This document shows positions 29,666 through 38,855 of a stretch of DNA of 39,579 nt, piece by piece (positions within the stretch are counted from its first letter, which is position 1; each line of letters begins with the position of its first letter). The stretch is from positions 1 through 39,579 of the IMG/VR virus record IMGVR_UViG_3300030060_001896; one strand, given 5' to 3'. The position numbers were made by a program, and so were the translations under genes. This DNA comes from a virus. The notes under the pieces were generated by a model that was given only the letters and a program-made list of their open reading frames with translations, was not told the origin of the DNA and made no database searches.

Positions 29666-30462
29666 TATGCCATCCTTTCAAAAGAATCCATCATTGAATA
29701 CATACGATCAATTCCTCTATCTAAATTACCACCGCCAGCCCCTTTGACGGCATCTCTTGTCATAACAAACTCACCAGCATTTAACATTGCTGGTACATCA
29801 TCTTTTGTTCCAGAACCTTCAGATGGGTCTATTCCTCCTGTTCTTCTAGGAAAAGACATAGGACCACCTTGTTGTGCATAAGTTATTCCACCTAATTGAC
29901 CGCTAGGACCACCAGCACCAAAAGGCATTTGACTGTAAGATTGTTCAAACTCCTCTTCATCTTCATCAAATAACTTTGATAAAGCGGTGGCTGCTAATCC
30001 AGCTGCTACACCCTCTCCAACTTTAGTATTTAGTAAATTAAACAATAAATTTGGATTGTCAGGAGTGCTTTGTATGCCCAAACCAGATAATAACCTAGCA
30101 GACATAGTTTCTGGTTGAGTTACACCAGCAATACCTTGTTTAGATATTTGCTCTAAAATTTGTTTTTGTGCTTGTTCTCTAGCTACATCCTCTGCAATAC
30201 CTCTTTTGACAATTTCAGCCGTTAAAGAGTCAACCGTCTGTGGTGCTATTTGTTGCGCTGCCTGTCTGCCAAAAGAAAAAGAAGGAGTAAAAGTTGATCC
30301 TATACCACCTAATAAAGCGTTTCTAAGAGCGTCTTTAGTTTTACCACCAGTAGCAACAGTTCCTATGCCACTAAGTAATGCACCTACAATAGGATTACCA
30401 CCAGATGCAATTGAGCCTAAAACTGTTGGAGCCGCAGATTTTAATATATCACCTAAACTCAT
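29665..30462 (-). CDS. structural protein with conserved DDVPAMLNAGEFV motif
   Basis: A 265-residue protein. The N-terminal 60 residues are Gly/Ala-rich and hydrophobic. Near the C-terminus GTKDDVPAMLNAGEFVMTRD matches the 'DDVPAxLxxGEFV' motif found in many phage tail and virion proteins, followed by a helix (DRGIDRMYSMMDSF). Overlaps the 76-residue gene by 4 bp. Confidence 0.75.
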   Translation of the reverse strand: MSLGDILKSAAPTVLGSIASGGNPIVGALLSGIGTVATGGKTKDALRNALLGGIGSTFTPSFSFGRQAAQQIAPQTVDSLTAEIVKRGIAEDVAREQAQKQILEQISKQGIAGVTQPETMSARLLSGLGIQSTPDNPNLLFNLLNTKVGEGVAAGLAATALSKLFDEDEEEFEQSYSQMPFGAGGPSGQLGGITYAQQGGPMSFPRRTGGIDPSEGSGTKDDVPAMLNAGEFVMTRDAVKGAGGGNLDRGIDRMYSMMDSFERMA

Positions 30463-30689
30463 GTCACTACCTTAACAGTTCCGTTATCATTAAACAATGC
30501 CCCTGTTTCTAGACCATCAGAAGACGTAGGTAAATCTGTAAGCGTAATTTTCGTGCCTCTAATTTCGCCTGGATTATTTATTTGTACCACAAGTTGCGTT
30601 AAACTACGAACCATATCATTAAAATACGATACATCATACTCTTCTGGAGGTAAAGAAAACTGAGCTAAAGGAACTTTGTTAACACTCAT
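30459..30689 (-). CDS. small virion-operon protein
   Basis: A 76-residue protein (FSLPPEEYDVSYFNDMVRSL; ends with TGALFNDNGTVKVV). The pattern 'Y...ND.VR.L' followed by a beta-rich end recurs in short marine phage proteins placed after the tail gene. It overlaps both neighbours by 4 bp. Function unknown; it may cap or connect the tail protein. Confidence 0.75.
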   Translation of the reverse strand: MSVNKVPLAQFSLPPEEYDVSYFNDMVRSLTQLVVQINNPGEIRGTKITLTDLPTSSDGLETGALFNDNGTVKVVT

Positions 30690-32293
30690 CTCTTTCCATC
30701 ATTCTTTATATCTACTCTAGGCAAACCTAATCTCCAATTTATTTGTGCATTACTAGATTCTACACGCAAACCAAATGAACGACCTCTTAATCTAAGATAG
30801 CTTTGTGTGGCACTGTCATCAACAGTAACGGCCTTAGAAGTTTCAAATCCAGTCCCAGGGAATCTTTGACCTTTTAAAGTAAAAGTAGCTTGATTGGTTG
30901 CACCAGTATCAGAGTTAGCAAAACTTATGTCTGGAATTAATCTTTGTACAAAGGTAAAGTTGTCACCCTCACCTATGTCCATAGGACTAGATTCTATAAA
31001 TGAAGACATTGCACTACCATCATCGTCATTTGTTTTTTCATGATTATATATTAATGTTTCAACAGAAGCCATTGGATACTCATATACCCCTTTATCTGTC
31101 CATGCGGTGCGTCCGAAAGATCCAACATACCATATTTTTTGTTCATAGTTATATACTACATATTTATCATTTTCTGTAGATGAACCAGAGGGATAAAACC
31201 AAAACACTTCACCAAACTCAGAATTTACGCCTGCTACTATTTTTTCTACAGCATCTTCGTTAAGATTGTTAAACACATGATCTCTAACTGTGCAAGGAAT
31301 TGGTTGCACACGACCTTGGTATACATAAAATCTATTTTTACCCATCCAAAATACGGCATCCTCTACAGCCACCGCCCCCATAGGAGATATGGCACTTATA
31401 TTAGAGGATATTCTGCTAATTCCAAATGTAAAAGGTGGTCCTATGAATTGCATACTATGAACAGAAGTATCTGTTAAAACAATTATTTCTCTTCTTGTTT
31501 TTATGGCTTGCACTATTGTGGAACCATCTTCAACTCGCAAGTCTCCTGCTGTATTAGTAGAGGTAGGAAGCCAATCAAAAGGATCTTCTTGATTACTAAA
31601 ACGTATAAGAAGCCTATCTAAATCAGTAGAACCTACAGCAGTTGTGCCGAATACAACAACGTGCCTGTCGCTTGTAACCATAACTTGCCTGTTTTTTAAA
31701 GGAACTGTGGTGCTAAAATCACTTATTGCAAACGCTCGTGTAGATAAGCCATCGTTTTCACGCCAGAAAAATAACTCGCCTTCTCTGGGACATAATATTA
31801 AATCTTCACCAAAATTATCTTGTGTGTAAATGCGTAAACCTGTAGTTGTAGAGATTGTTTCTGAAGAAGCTAATCCCCAACCATCCGCACCCCATGTTCC
31901 TGCACCCCAACCAGAACCTAAAAGTTGTGTAGTTGATCCTCTGTTTAATTGATATTCAGCTTCTATCAACCCTGAGTTTGTAAGAGTAGATAAGGGATTT
32001 GAAGTTAAGGTAATTGTATATTGAGATGAACTAGTAACAGTAATTTCATGTTCTTTTTCTAAAAGTGCAATAATAGAACTTAATTCGGAGGGTAAATCAA
32101 CATTAGTGAATGTAACAAAATCACCTGTTAACGCACCATGATTGGTATGATTAATCGTGCAAGTAGTGCTATCTTTAACAGAACTAAAAGTAATAACTGC
32201 TCCGCTAATAGGAACAGTATCTATTTGTATGGTAGGGCTTCCAACGCTTGCAGTAGCTGTAACAGTAGTTGGATTAACAGTAATATTACTCAT
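30686..32293 (-). CDS. tail protein, larger C-terminal part of an interrupted gene
   Basis: A 535-residue protein. It opens with an Ig-like stretch, then GSGWGAGTWGADGWG and a beta-propeller-like body with repeated Trp/Phe and short strands (FWRENDGLSTRAF; SNQEDPFDWLP; DAVFWMGKNRFYVYQGR). Related phages, as I recall, encode one tail (P22 gp10-like) protein with the neighbouring N-terminal part. Here a TAA directly precedes the ATG in the same frame, with AGGAG 5 nt before the stop-start pair's ATG, so translation can restart. Confidence 0.82.
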   Translation of the reverse strand: MSNITVNPTTVTATASVGSPTIQIDTVPISGAVITFSSVKDSTTCTINHTNHGALTGDFVTFTNVDLPSELSSIIALLEKEHEITVTSSSQYTITLTSNPLSTLTNSGLIEAEYQLNRGSTTQLLGSGWGAGTWGADGWGLASSETISTTTGLRIYTQDNFGEDLILCPREGELFFWRENDGLSTRAFAISDFSTTVPLKNRQVMVTSDRHVVVFGTTAVGSTDLDRLLIRFSNQEDPFDWLPTSTNTAGDLRVEDGSTIVQAIKTRREIIVLTDTSVHSMQFIGPPFTFGISRISSNISAISPMGAVAVEDAVFWMGKNRFYVYQGRVQPIPCTVRDHVFNNLNEDAVEKIVAGVNSEFGEVFWFYPSGSSTENDKYVVYNYEQKIWYVGSFGRTAWTDKGVYEYPMASVETLIYNHEKTNDDDGSAMSSFIESSPMDIGEGDNFTFVQRLIPDISFANSDTGATNQATFTLKGQRFPGTGFETSKAVTVDDSATQSYLRLRGRSFGLRVESSNAQINWRLGLPRVDIKNDGKR

Positions 32294-32761
32294 TTAATCT
32301 CCTACAGGAACTAAAACGCCTGGTTCAATGGAAACTTCTACTGTTCCAAGAACTGTAACACCAACCACACTATTTCTTGTTTCTATCACTTCAGGATCTA
32401 ATGTAACGCTATTTAATGAAACGGTGGTCCCAACACCATTAACTGCTACAGAAACATCAACAGATTTTTTGACACTTAAACGTATTGGGGTGATATCATT
32501 GTAACCACCACCTGACTCTATGTAATATTTACGATCAGTTCCTACTGCCAAAAATTTATCACTCGCTAAATTAGTCCAAGCGTGTAAGGTTCTAGGAAAA
32601 CCTAAATAGGTATTATTTGAAAGTTTTTCCCAACCACCTATTTTTTCTGGATAGCCAAAACGAAACCTAACTTTATCACAATCATTCCAACCACCTTCAT
32701 TACTATAAGCAGTAGTCTCTTTATTGATTCCTGGACGAAACTGTAATTTAGCTAATGGCAT
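32294..32761 (-). CDS. tail protein, N-terminal part of an interrupted gene
   Basis: A 155-residue protein starting MPLAKLQFRPGINKETTAYS, then CDKVRFRFGYPEKIGGWEK: the conserved N-terminus of a marine phage tail protein. After residue about 95 it continues into a Val/Thr/Gly-rich stretch (SVAVNGVGTTVSLNSVTLD) that looks like an inserted repeat, then stops with TAA at 32294. The downstream gene continues in frame. Either two polypeptides assemble, or the stop is a mutation or a regulated read-through site. Confidence 0.78.
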   Translation of the reverse strand: MPLAKLQFRPGINKETTAYSNEGGWNDCDKVRFRFGYPEKIGGWEKLSNNTYLGFPRTLHAWTNLASDKFLAVGTDRKYYIESGGGYNDITPIRLSVKKSVDVSVAVNGVGTTVSLNSVTLDPEVIETRNSVVGVTVLGTVEVSIEPGVLVPVGD

Positions 32762-32763
32762 TT

Positions 32764-33750
32764 TTAACTCGTTTTACTAGGATTTAAAGAGCGACCTATT
32801 TCATACATATTAGTGCCGTCACTTAAAAATACTAAGATATCTCTAGCACTCGCTGTAGTTGTTAAAGTCGGGACCCTACTGGCAAATTTATACGTACTAT
32901 TAAAGGTAACTGTGCGACTTCCTGTACCGTCTTGTATTATAGTAAGTACATAAACTCCCCCTTGCACTTGGTTAGTTGCCGCACCTAATGTTCTATTTGC
33001 GGTTAGGGTAACTTTAGTAACTTGATTAGCACTTGCATCCCAAGCAATAGTGCTTGCGTCTGTCAAAGTAGTTTCGTTAAAATTTTGTGTAGCCGTAAAC
33101 TCTTGGGCAGTAGCCAATAAGGCAGGAGTACCACTATTTAATGTTCCTGTAATTGTTAAGTTGCGTATGCCGCTGGTATCTTTGTTTGAGTCCACAACAA
33201 CTGCTTTAGAAGCTGCAACTGTTCCTGCCGTGGTATCCACATAATTTAACTCTGATGTGGTTGCTGTAACGCCATCTAATAAATTAAGTTCTGCGGCAGT
33301 AGATGTTATTGCTGTGCCACCTAAACCGATACTTAACAAGTTTGTAAAATCACTTACTGCGGCTCCTGTTCCTGCACCGTCTGCATATATAATCTTTGCA
33401 GAACCTGTAGTGATGCTAACATTAGCTCCTGAGCCTTGACTGAAAGTAGCTGTTTGCCCTGAGTTATTATACACAAAATATAATTTATCTGCGGTGTTTG
33501 GTGATATAGTTATAGTATTAGTGCCACTTGGAGAACCACCTAAAACTAATACTTTAAACATACCATCCGATAAACTTCCATCGCTAGTAGTCAAAGTATG
33601 TGTAGTGCCAGATAAAGTAACTGCACCAACACCATTTAAAGCACGGTCAATTATATCAAAATTAGTGTTTGTTGTTGTACCCCAAGTTCCAGCTTGTTCA
33701 CCTGTAGCTGGTTTTTCTATACCTGTATTTGATGTATATGAACTTGCCAT
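32764..33750 (-). CDS. tail fibre protein with AQEFTATQNF C-terminal domain
   Basis: A 328-residue protein from the ATG at 33750 (MASSYTSNTGIEKPATGEQA), chosen because it overlaps the previous stop (TAATG) and has GAGG upstream; an ATG 21 bp earlier is rejected. The N-terminus 'GIEKPATGEQAGTWGTTTN' is a common marine fibre start. The middle has STAAELNLLDGV repeats. The last 110 residues (AQEFTATQNF...DGTGSRTVTFNS...FEIGRS-like) have a close copy in the gene at 38361-38855. Confidence 0.82.
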   Translation of the reverse strand: MASSYTSNTGIEKPATGEQAGTWGTTTNTNFDIIDRALNGVGAVTLSGTTHTLTTSDGSLSDGMFKVLVLGGSPSGTNTITISPNTADKLYFVYNNSGQTATFSQGSGANVSITTGSAKIIYADGAGTGAAVSDFTNLLSIGLGGTAITSTAAELNLLDGVTATTSELNYVDTTAGTVAASKAVVVDSNKDTSGIRNLTITGTLNSGTPALLATAQEFTATQNFNETTLTDASTIAWDASANQVTKVTLTANRTLGAATNQVQGGVYVLTIIQDGTGSRTVTFNSTYKFASRVPTLTTTASARDILVFLSDGTNMYEIGRSLNPSKTS

Positions 33751-35459
33751 TATGCCGCTTCCTCTGTCCAATTAGGGTTTTGTGATGGTGTTGTCTCACT
33801 CCAAGAAGGTGTTTGACTAGCCGCTTCTTCAGACCAAACAGGATTTTGATCAGGCACAACTAATCCCCATATTGCAACAATACCAATATTTCCTTGGATT
33901 GACAATCCTGTGACTGATACAACAGCACTACCAATAGGTGTAATATTACCAGCAGTAGAGTTACTACTAACTCCAGTTACTGATACGGTTTGTAATAAAT
34001 CAATACTTACCGATCCTATAGCAGAGGTGGCTGATACACCTGTGGGGATAATAATACTTACAGTATCTATTACTACTGTGCCTACAGAAGTTGTACCTGA
34101 TACACCTGTAACACTAACTACTGAAGAAAGTGAAACAGTTACATCACCTACAGCACTATTAGCTATATTTCCTATTGCATCTAAATTAGCATCACCTGTT
34201 ACAGACTCTTCACCTAATCCACTTGTTGTAGCCTGTCCACTTACCCCAGATACAGCATCACCAACAACCGATGCAGAACCAACACTTGTTGTTCCTGTTA
34301 CAGCGGTTGGGCTTACGACTGTTTGAGCTAACTCTGTTGTGTCCCCTAATGCACTGGTAGCAGTTACACCTGTTACAGCAAAAGTAGCTCCAGCTAAAAT
34401 ATTAGGTGTGTTGACCGCACCTGTAGCTTCTACTCCTGTAACAGAAAATGCTGTGATTAATTCTATCGAAACAGAACCAACAGTCGTAGTCGCACTCGCA
34501 CCTGTAGGAACAATCACACAACTACCGACTTCAGTAGTATTACCTAGACTACTTGTTGCCGCCCCTAATGTAACATCAACATCTGAGTTACCACTTACAG
34601 TAAAATTACTACCAACAGCAGAAGTAGCAGCTTGCCCTGTTACATTTAAACTCACCGAGCCAACAAAAGTAGTATTACCTACTGAACCTGTAGAAGACAC
34701 ACCAGAAATACTAAATATAGAATTACCAGTAATTGTTGGGCTACCAGTAGCAGAAGTGCCAACAACACTCGAAACGGTAACAAACTCATCTCTGGTGTTT
34801 GATATTTGAGGAGTGCCTAACTGTCCTGTAGAACCTACACCTGTTACAGATACATTGGCTCCACACCTTATAGATTCTTCACCAAGACTTGCCACACCGC
34901 CAGAGGCACTAACACCTACGACTGCTGCTCCTGTTAAATTTGCAGAACCAGCCGTTGATGTGCCTTCCGCTCCTGTAGGTATTGTCTTTGCTGTGCCTGT
35001 TACAGTTTCACTACCTAATGCACTTGTAGATGCAACTCCTGTTGCCGATACAGACACAGAGGTAAAGGCAGTCTCATTACCTAAAGCAGAGGTAGCAGAA
35101 ACCCCTGTTGCCGATACCCCTACTCCAGCACCAATTTGCTCATTGCCTAGACCACCGACTAATTCAGTCGTACTGCCTACGCTTAAAGTAGCTGAACCTG
35201 TGACAGTCTCGGAACCTAAAGCGGATGTTGAAGATACACCAGTAACACTAAAGGCTACATTCTCAGTGGTTGATACTGTTTCATTACCTAAAGCAGAAGT
35301 TCCTGCGGAACCTGTGACTGCAACCGTTACATTTTCAGTGGTTGATACTGTTTCATTGCCAAGGGCGGATGTTGCCGCAACACCACTAACACTAAAACTT
35401 ACGCTTTCAGACCCCGAATCAGCAAATGCAGCCGCAGCAAACGGTAGGGTTGAAAACAT
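33750..35459 (-). CDS. fibre-like protein made of about 23 repeats of 22 residues
   Basis: A 569-residue protein. After a short start it consists of about 23 repeats near the consensus VSVTGVSATSALGSETVTGS, nearly free of Lys, Trp and Cys, which should stack as a beta-solenoid or fibrous shaft. The C-terminus changes to three short Trp units (QNPVWSEEA, QTPSWSETT, QNPNWTEEA) that may form a tip or anchor. Similar repeats occur in marine phage fibre proteins. Repeat number can vary by recombination. Its role in host binding is inferred. Confidence 0.82.
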   Translation of the reverse strand: MFSTLPFAAAAFADSGSESVSFSVSGVAATSALGNETVSTTENVTVAVTGSAGTSALGNETVSTTENVAFSVTGVSSTSALGSETVTGSATLSVGSTTELVGGLGNEQIGAGVGVSATGVSATSALGNETAFTSVSVSATGVASTSALGSETVTGTAKTIPTGAEGTSTAGSANLTGAAVVGVSASGGVASLGEESIRCGANVSVTGVGSTGQLGTPQISNTRDEFVTVSSVVGTSATGSPTITGNSIFSISGVSSTGSVGNTTFVGSVSLNVTGQAATSAVGSNFTVSGNSDVDVTLGAATSSLGNTTEVGSCVIVPTGASATTTVGSVSIELITAFSVTGVEATGAVNTPNILAGATFAVTGVTATSALGDTTELAQTVVSPTAVTGTTSVGSASVVGDAVSGVSGQATTSGLGEESVTGDANLDAIGNIANSAVGDVTVSLSSVVSVTGVSGTTSVGTVVIDTVSIIIPTGVSATSAIGSVSIDLLQTVSVTGVSSNSTAGNITPIGSAVVSVTGLSIQGNIGIVAIWGLVVPDQNPVWSEEAASQTPSWSETTPSQNPNWTEEAA

Positions 35460-35462
35460 ACT

Positions 35463-35951
35463 TTATCCTATAAGTGGCTCTGGCCAGTCATTTATCGGTG
35501 CGTTGCCTGTTTGTTTACCCTCACTGTCAACTGGAGTATTCCACAAGGCTATAAATGCCGCATGGTCAGCCGCATTTGTTATGGATGTTTCGATTTTTCC
35601 TGAAGCAGTCCTTACTGCCGCACGATAAGTAGCAACATCGGTTGGAATAGTGGTTGTGCTATCCTCTGCTTTTCGTATTATGTACCAATCTGTAGGGGAC
35701 AGCAATGAATCTGCTGTATTTTTTGTATTAGCTATCCAAGCTGTTTTTAACTCAGCTACATCTCTAGGATTACCAGCTGACAAGTAGAACCTGCTATCAA
35801 AAGGTGTAGGGTCAGCTTCCCATTTAAGACCTACAGCTTTCTTTTCTGCATCGGTAGTAAGTGCTAACCAATTACTTGGATACTGATTACCAGAACTATC
35901 CGTCCAACTTCTTCCCAGATTAATTGTTTTTGTACCTAATTTCCAAGGCAT
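35463..35951 (-). CDS. tail fibre assembly-like / tail accessory protein
   Basis: A 162-residue protein. The C-terminal half LSPTDWYIIRKAEDSTTTIP followed by DVATYRAAVRTASGKIE matches the 'TDWYxxRxAE...IPxxVxxYRxxVR' motif of many phage tail accessory proteins encoded beside fibres. It lies between two fibre genes with 3-bp and 10-bp gaps. It could be a chaperone or a minor component. Confidence 0.78.
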   Translation of the reverse strand: MPWKLGTKTINLGRSWTDSSGNQYPSNWLALTTDAEKKAVGLKWEADPTPFDSRFYLSAGNPRDVAELKTAWIANTKNTADSLLSPTDWYIIRKAEDSTTTIPTDVATYRAAVRTASGKIETSITNAADHAAFIALWNTPVDSEGKQTGNAPINDWPEPLIG

Positions 35952-35961
35952 CGTTTATCTC

Positions 35962-38364
35962 CTATCTTGCATTCGCATATTTAAAAGGCATCTCAGCAAA
36001 TGCCATGTAGATGTATGTACCACCAGACCCATTAATGTTATTGTGGTTTGTTCTCAATTTAAAGCCATTTGATAAAAAATCTACATTTCTAAGTGTGCTT
36101 GATGCTTCTGTAGTCGTACTATTTGGAAATATTCCTCTACTTGTTGGATTTATAGGATCACGTTCTTTATCAAGAATTACCCAACTGGCATTAACACCAC
36201 TTGAAGAGCGTTTTAACATGACCCATGCAGGACGAAAACCAGTGAAAACAAACGTACCATCAGCGTTTCCATTTCCTTGGTAACTATCAAATTTAGAATA
36301 TCCATCAACTTCATGAAAACAGTATGTAATATATGTCGTTCCTGATTTATTAACGCCATTATAACTACCTGCAACAGCAAACAATGCGTTACCATTATTA
36401 TCAGAAAATGAGGAATCAACAAATACGTTAGATGCCGCTACGGTATCTGTATTAAACAAAGTCATATATTTTGATGGTGATGCTGTTCCAAATGCTGATT
36501 GCCAAACAAACCAAGCATCCGTAACACTATCATTTGTTCGATTTTTAAGTATCACCATATCTGGTTTCTTTGTTAATCCACACCCTATAGTCCTAGTAGC
36601 AGATGTACCATCTCCAGTATAACCTACTATACTAAATCCAGCTTCTGTATTTGCTGAAACAGAGCTTGTAATATCTCCTGCTGAGTTACTTGATGCCGAA
36701 CCTCCTGCAAGCCAGTTCCAAGAAACGAAAGATTCATTGTTAGTGTTGACTTGCGCTAACGAGCCTACAGTAAACCCATCTGACCCAAACGCAGTTAATC
36801 CTTCAGATTGAGTTGTTTCATCAGAACCACTGTTAGTTTCGATTTGTTTTGTAACACCCCTAACAACGTCATATACAGAGTGGTCATCTGAAGCATCGCG
36901 ATTTTTAATCCAGACCCAATCTGGTTGAAACCCTACACCAGTAATTGCCTGACCGCCTGAGCCAATCGCAGTTCCATCACCTTCATAAAGTACCGTATTA
37001 AAATAATCCTCTGGAATATCATCATCCCTTGGTGAGATACTTGGTTCTGATAGATTGTCTGAGTTTAATGCGAGAAAACCAGATGGTACGGAATATTTAA
37101 AGTTACCTTGTCCGTTAGCATCTGTGTTACCACCTGCTGTTGTAAGACCATTAAATGTTTCATTTTGTCCAAAATTTACTGTTGATGTTACTGCTGCCGC
37201 CGCCCCAAAATCAGGGAAGTATTCACCATCAACTATGCTTTCTGTTCCTGCTGATACTCCATTTTTAAAAAGAGTTAACTCATTATCATCAGCATTATAA
37301 GCAAGTGAAATCACATCAGAGTCATCAAATGTTCCTAGATTTGTTCCTGATGTCGTACCTGTATAAAAAAGTCCATTTGAACCATACCAATGATAACCAT
37401 TTGCAATACTACTACTAGAAGGATTAGCAGTTACTTCAATTAATCCATAAGCCGCATATTGTGTTGATTGTTTTACTTCCCAATACCATTTTCCAGAAGA
37501 TATTGCGAATGTTGCAGGTTGCTCACCACCACCACTATCATGAAGAAGCTTTAAATTTCCTTCAGACAGTGTAGCTCCTGCATGGGTATTTATAGGATTT
37601 AAAACAGCATAATTATTAGTTGGGCTATCAGGAACTACGTCATGGGTTGATAAGTTGGTTGCAGCGAAATCATTTGTGTTACCGCTAGTATCGTCACCAA
37701 TCGCACTGCTATTACCAAACTCAAGTCTAAAGCCATTCGTGCCAAATGTTAGACCACTTGTGTCTTTAGGTATCCAAACACCTGATTTAGTTTCGCCAAA
37801 TGATGATGGAGTTAAAGCCTGTCCGTCAATAAAGTTAATTTCTGCTAAATAACCGTCAAACTGCGAGCCACTAGGATTTGCTCTTTTACCAATTTGATGT
37901 TCGATAGCTGTATTTATTTTACTATTTCTATTTTGAGATGGGTAACTGCTTGAATCAAAAGTTGTTATTTCTGAGCCATTTAAATATATCCTCATTCTAT
38001 TGGACGAAGTTGCATCTGAAGTATTCCATACAAAAACAACATGATACCAAGCACTAGGGTCACGAAGTTTTGCAGTAGAAATAAGATAGTTATTGTTACT
38101 CCCATCATAAAATTCAAAATACAACCTATCAGAGCTAAAACCAATTTGATTAGAGTTGTAATTTGCTGTAAAAATCATGCCACTGGAAAGATTACCACGT
38201 TTCACCCAAGCACTCCATGTCCAAGTAGTAAGACTATCGCCTGAACCAGAAGGTGTTCTTGTCAATACAGGACTACTACCATCATCGAAACGCAAAGAGT
38301 TGTCTATCTTATACGGATAAAACTCTGTTTCGCCTCCTGCCGCTATATTAAGTAAACTACTCAT
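35962..38364 (-). CDS. tail fibre with LamG-like and SPRY-like domains
   Basis: An 800-residue protein. Residues about 25-205 form a LamG/concanavalin-like domain (SLRFDDGSS, TWSAWVKRG, WYHVVFVWN, GYLAEINFIDGQ). Residues about 285-400 look like a SPRY domain (ISSGKWYWEVK, NADDNELTLFKNG, YFPDFGAA). The rest has repeats of the type GFQPDWVWIKNRD / KPDMVILKNRT / FRPAWVMLKRSS. Such glycan-binding fibres are very common in marine phages and probably contact the host surface. Ends with FKYANAR. Confidence 0.88.
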   Translation of the reverse strand: MSSLLNIAAGGETEFYPYKIDNSLRFDDGSSPVLTRTPSGSGDSLTTWTWSAWVKRGNLSSGMIFTANYNSNQIGFSSDRLYFEFYDGSNNNYLISTAKLRDPSAWYHVVFVWNTSDATSSNRMRIYLNGSEITTFDSSSYPSQNRNSKINTAIEHQIGKRANPSGSQFDGYLAEINFIDGQALTPSSFGETKSGVWIPKDTSGLTFGTNGFRLEFGNSSAIGDDTSGNTNDFAATNLSTHDVVPDSPTNNYAVLNPINTHAGATLSEGNLKLLHDSGGGEQPATFAISSGKWYWEVKQSTQYAAYGLIEVTANPSSSSIANGYHWYGSNGLFYTGTTSGTNLGTFDDSDVISLAYNADDNELTLFKNGVSAGTESIVDGEYFPDFGAAAAVTSTVNFGQNETFNGLTTAGGNTDANGQGNFKYSVPSGFLALNSDNLSEPSISPRDDDIPEDYFNTVLYEGDGTAIGSGGQAITGVGFQPDWVWIKNRDASDDHSVYDVVRGVTKQIETNSGSDETTQSEGLTAFGSDGFTVGSLAQVNTNNESFVSWNWLAGGSASSNSAGDITSSVSANTEAGFSIVGYTGDGTSATRTIGCGLTKKPDMVILKNRTNDSVTDAWFVWQSAFGTASPSKYMTLFNTDTVAASNVFVDSSFSDNNGNALFAVAGSYNGVNKSGTTYITYCFHEVDGYSKFDSYQGNGNADGTFVFTGFRPAWVMLKRSSSGVNASWVILDKERDPINPTSRGIFPNSTTTEASSTLRNVDFLSNGFKLRTNHNNINGSGGTYIYMAFAEMPFKYANAR

Positions 38365-38855
38365 GATACGTTAGCTGCCCTACCTATTTCGAACATATTT
38401 GTTCCATTACTTACAAAAACCAATACATCTCTAGCACTTGCAGTTGTGCTTAATGTAGGTGCTGTTCCTTTAACAAATTTGTAGTTACTATTGAAAGATA
38501 AAGTTCTAGATCCTGTGCCATCCTGTATTATAGATATAACGTACACCCCACCATCTATCTGATTACTGGCCGCACCTAGTGTTCTATTACCCCCAAGCGT
38601 CACACTCGTTACTTGGTTGGCACTTGCATCCCAGGAAATAGTAGAACCATCTGATAATGTCGTGGCATTAAAATTTTGTGTGGCTGTAAACTCCTGTGCT
38701 GTTTTAAGGTTTGCTACTGCAAACCCTCCAGCTTGCGAACCGTCATGAACAACAACAGTGTCTTTATCTGTGTCAACCGTAACTTCTCCAACGGCTCCAG
38801 TAAAAGAACCTGTTTCTGATGTTGTGCCTCTTCTAAACTGTACTTGTGTAGCCAT
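38361..38855 (-). CDS. short fibre protein, paralogous to the C-terminal domain of the gene at 32764-33750
   Basis: A 164-residue protein. The N-terminus TQVQFRRGTTSETGSFTGAV, then VDTDKDTVVVHDG, is the 'RRGT' module found at the start of many phage fibre segments. The remainder (AQEFTATQNF to the end) is roughly three quarters identical by eye to the last 110 residues of the 328-residue fibre. The gene overlaps both neighbours. Confidence 0.82.
   Translation of the reverse strand: MATQVQFRRGTTSETGSFTGAVGEVTVDTDKDTVVVHDGSQAGGFAVANLKTAQEFTATQNFNATTLSDGSTISWDASANQVTSVTLGGNRTLGAASNQIDGGVYVISIIQDGTGSRTLSFNSNYKFVKGTAPTLSTTASARDVLVFVSNGTNMFEIGRAANVS

Noticed and set aside
33910-35628. Three long plus-strand ORFs opposite the repeat fibre
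   Set aside because: They exist because the repeats are GC-biased at fixed codon positions and lack antisense stops. The products are Pro/Val/Thr repeats with no ribosome binding sites.
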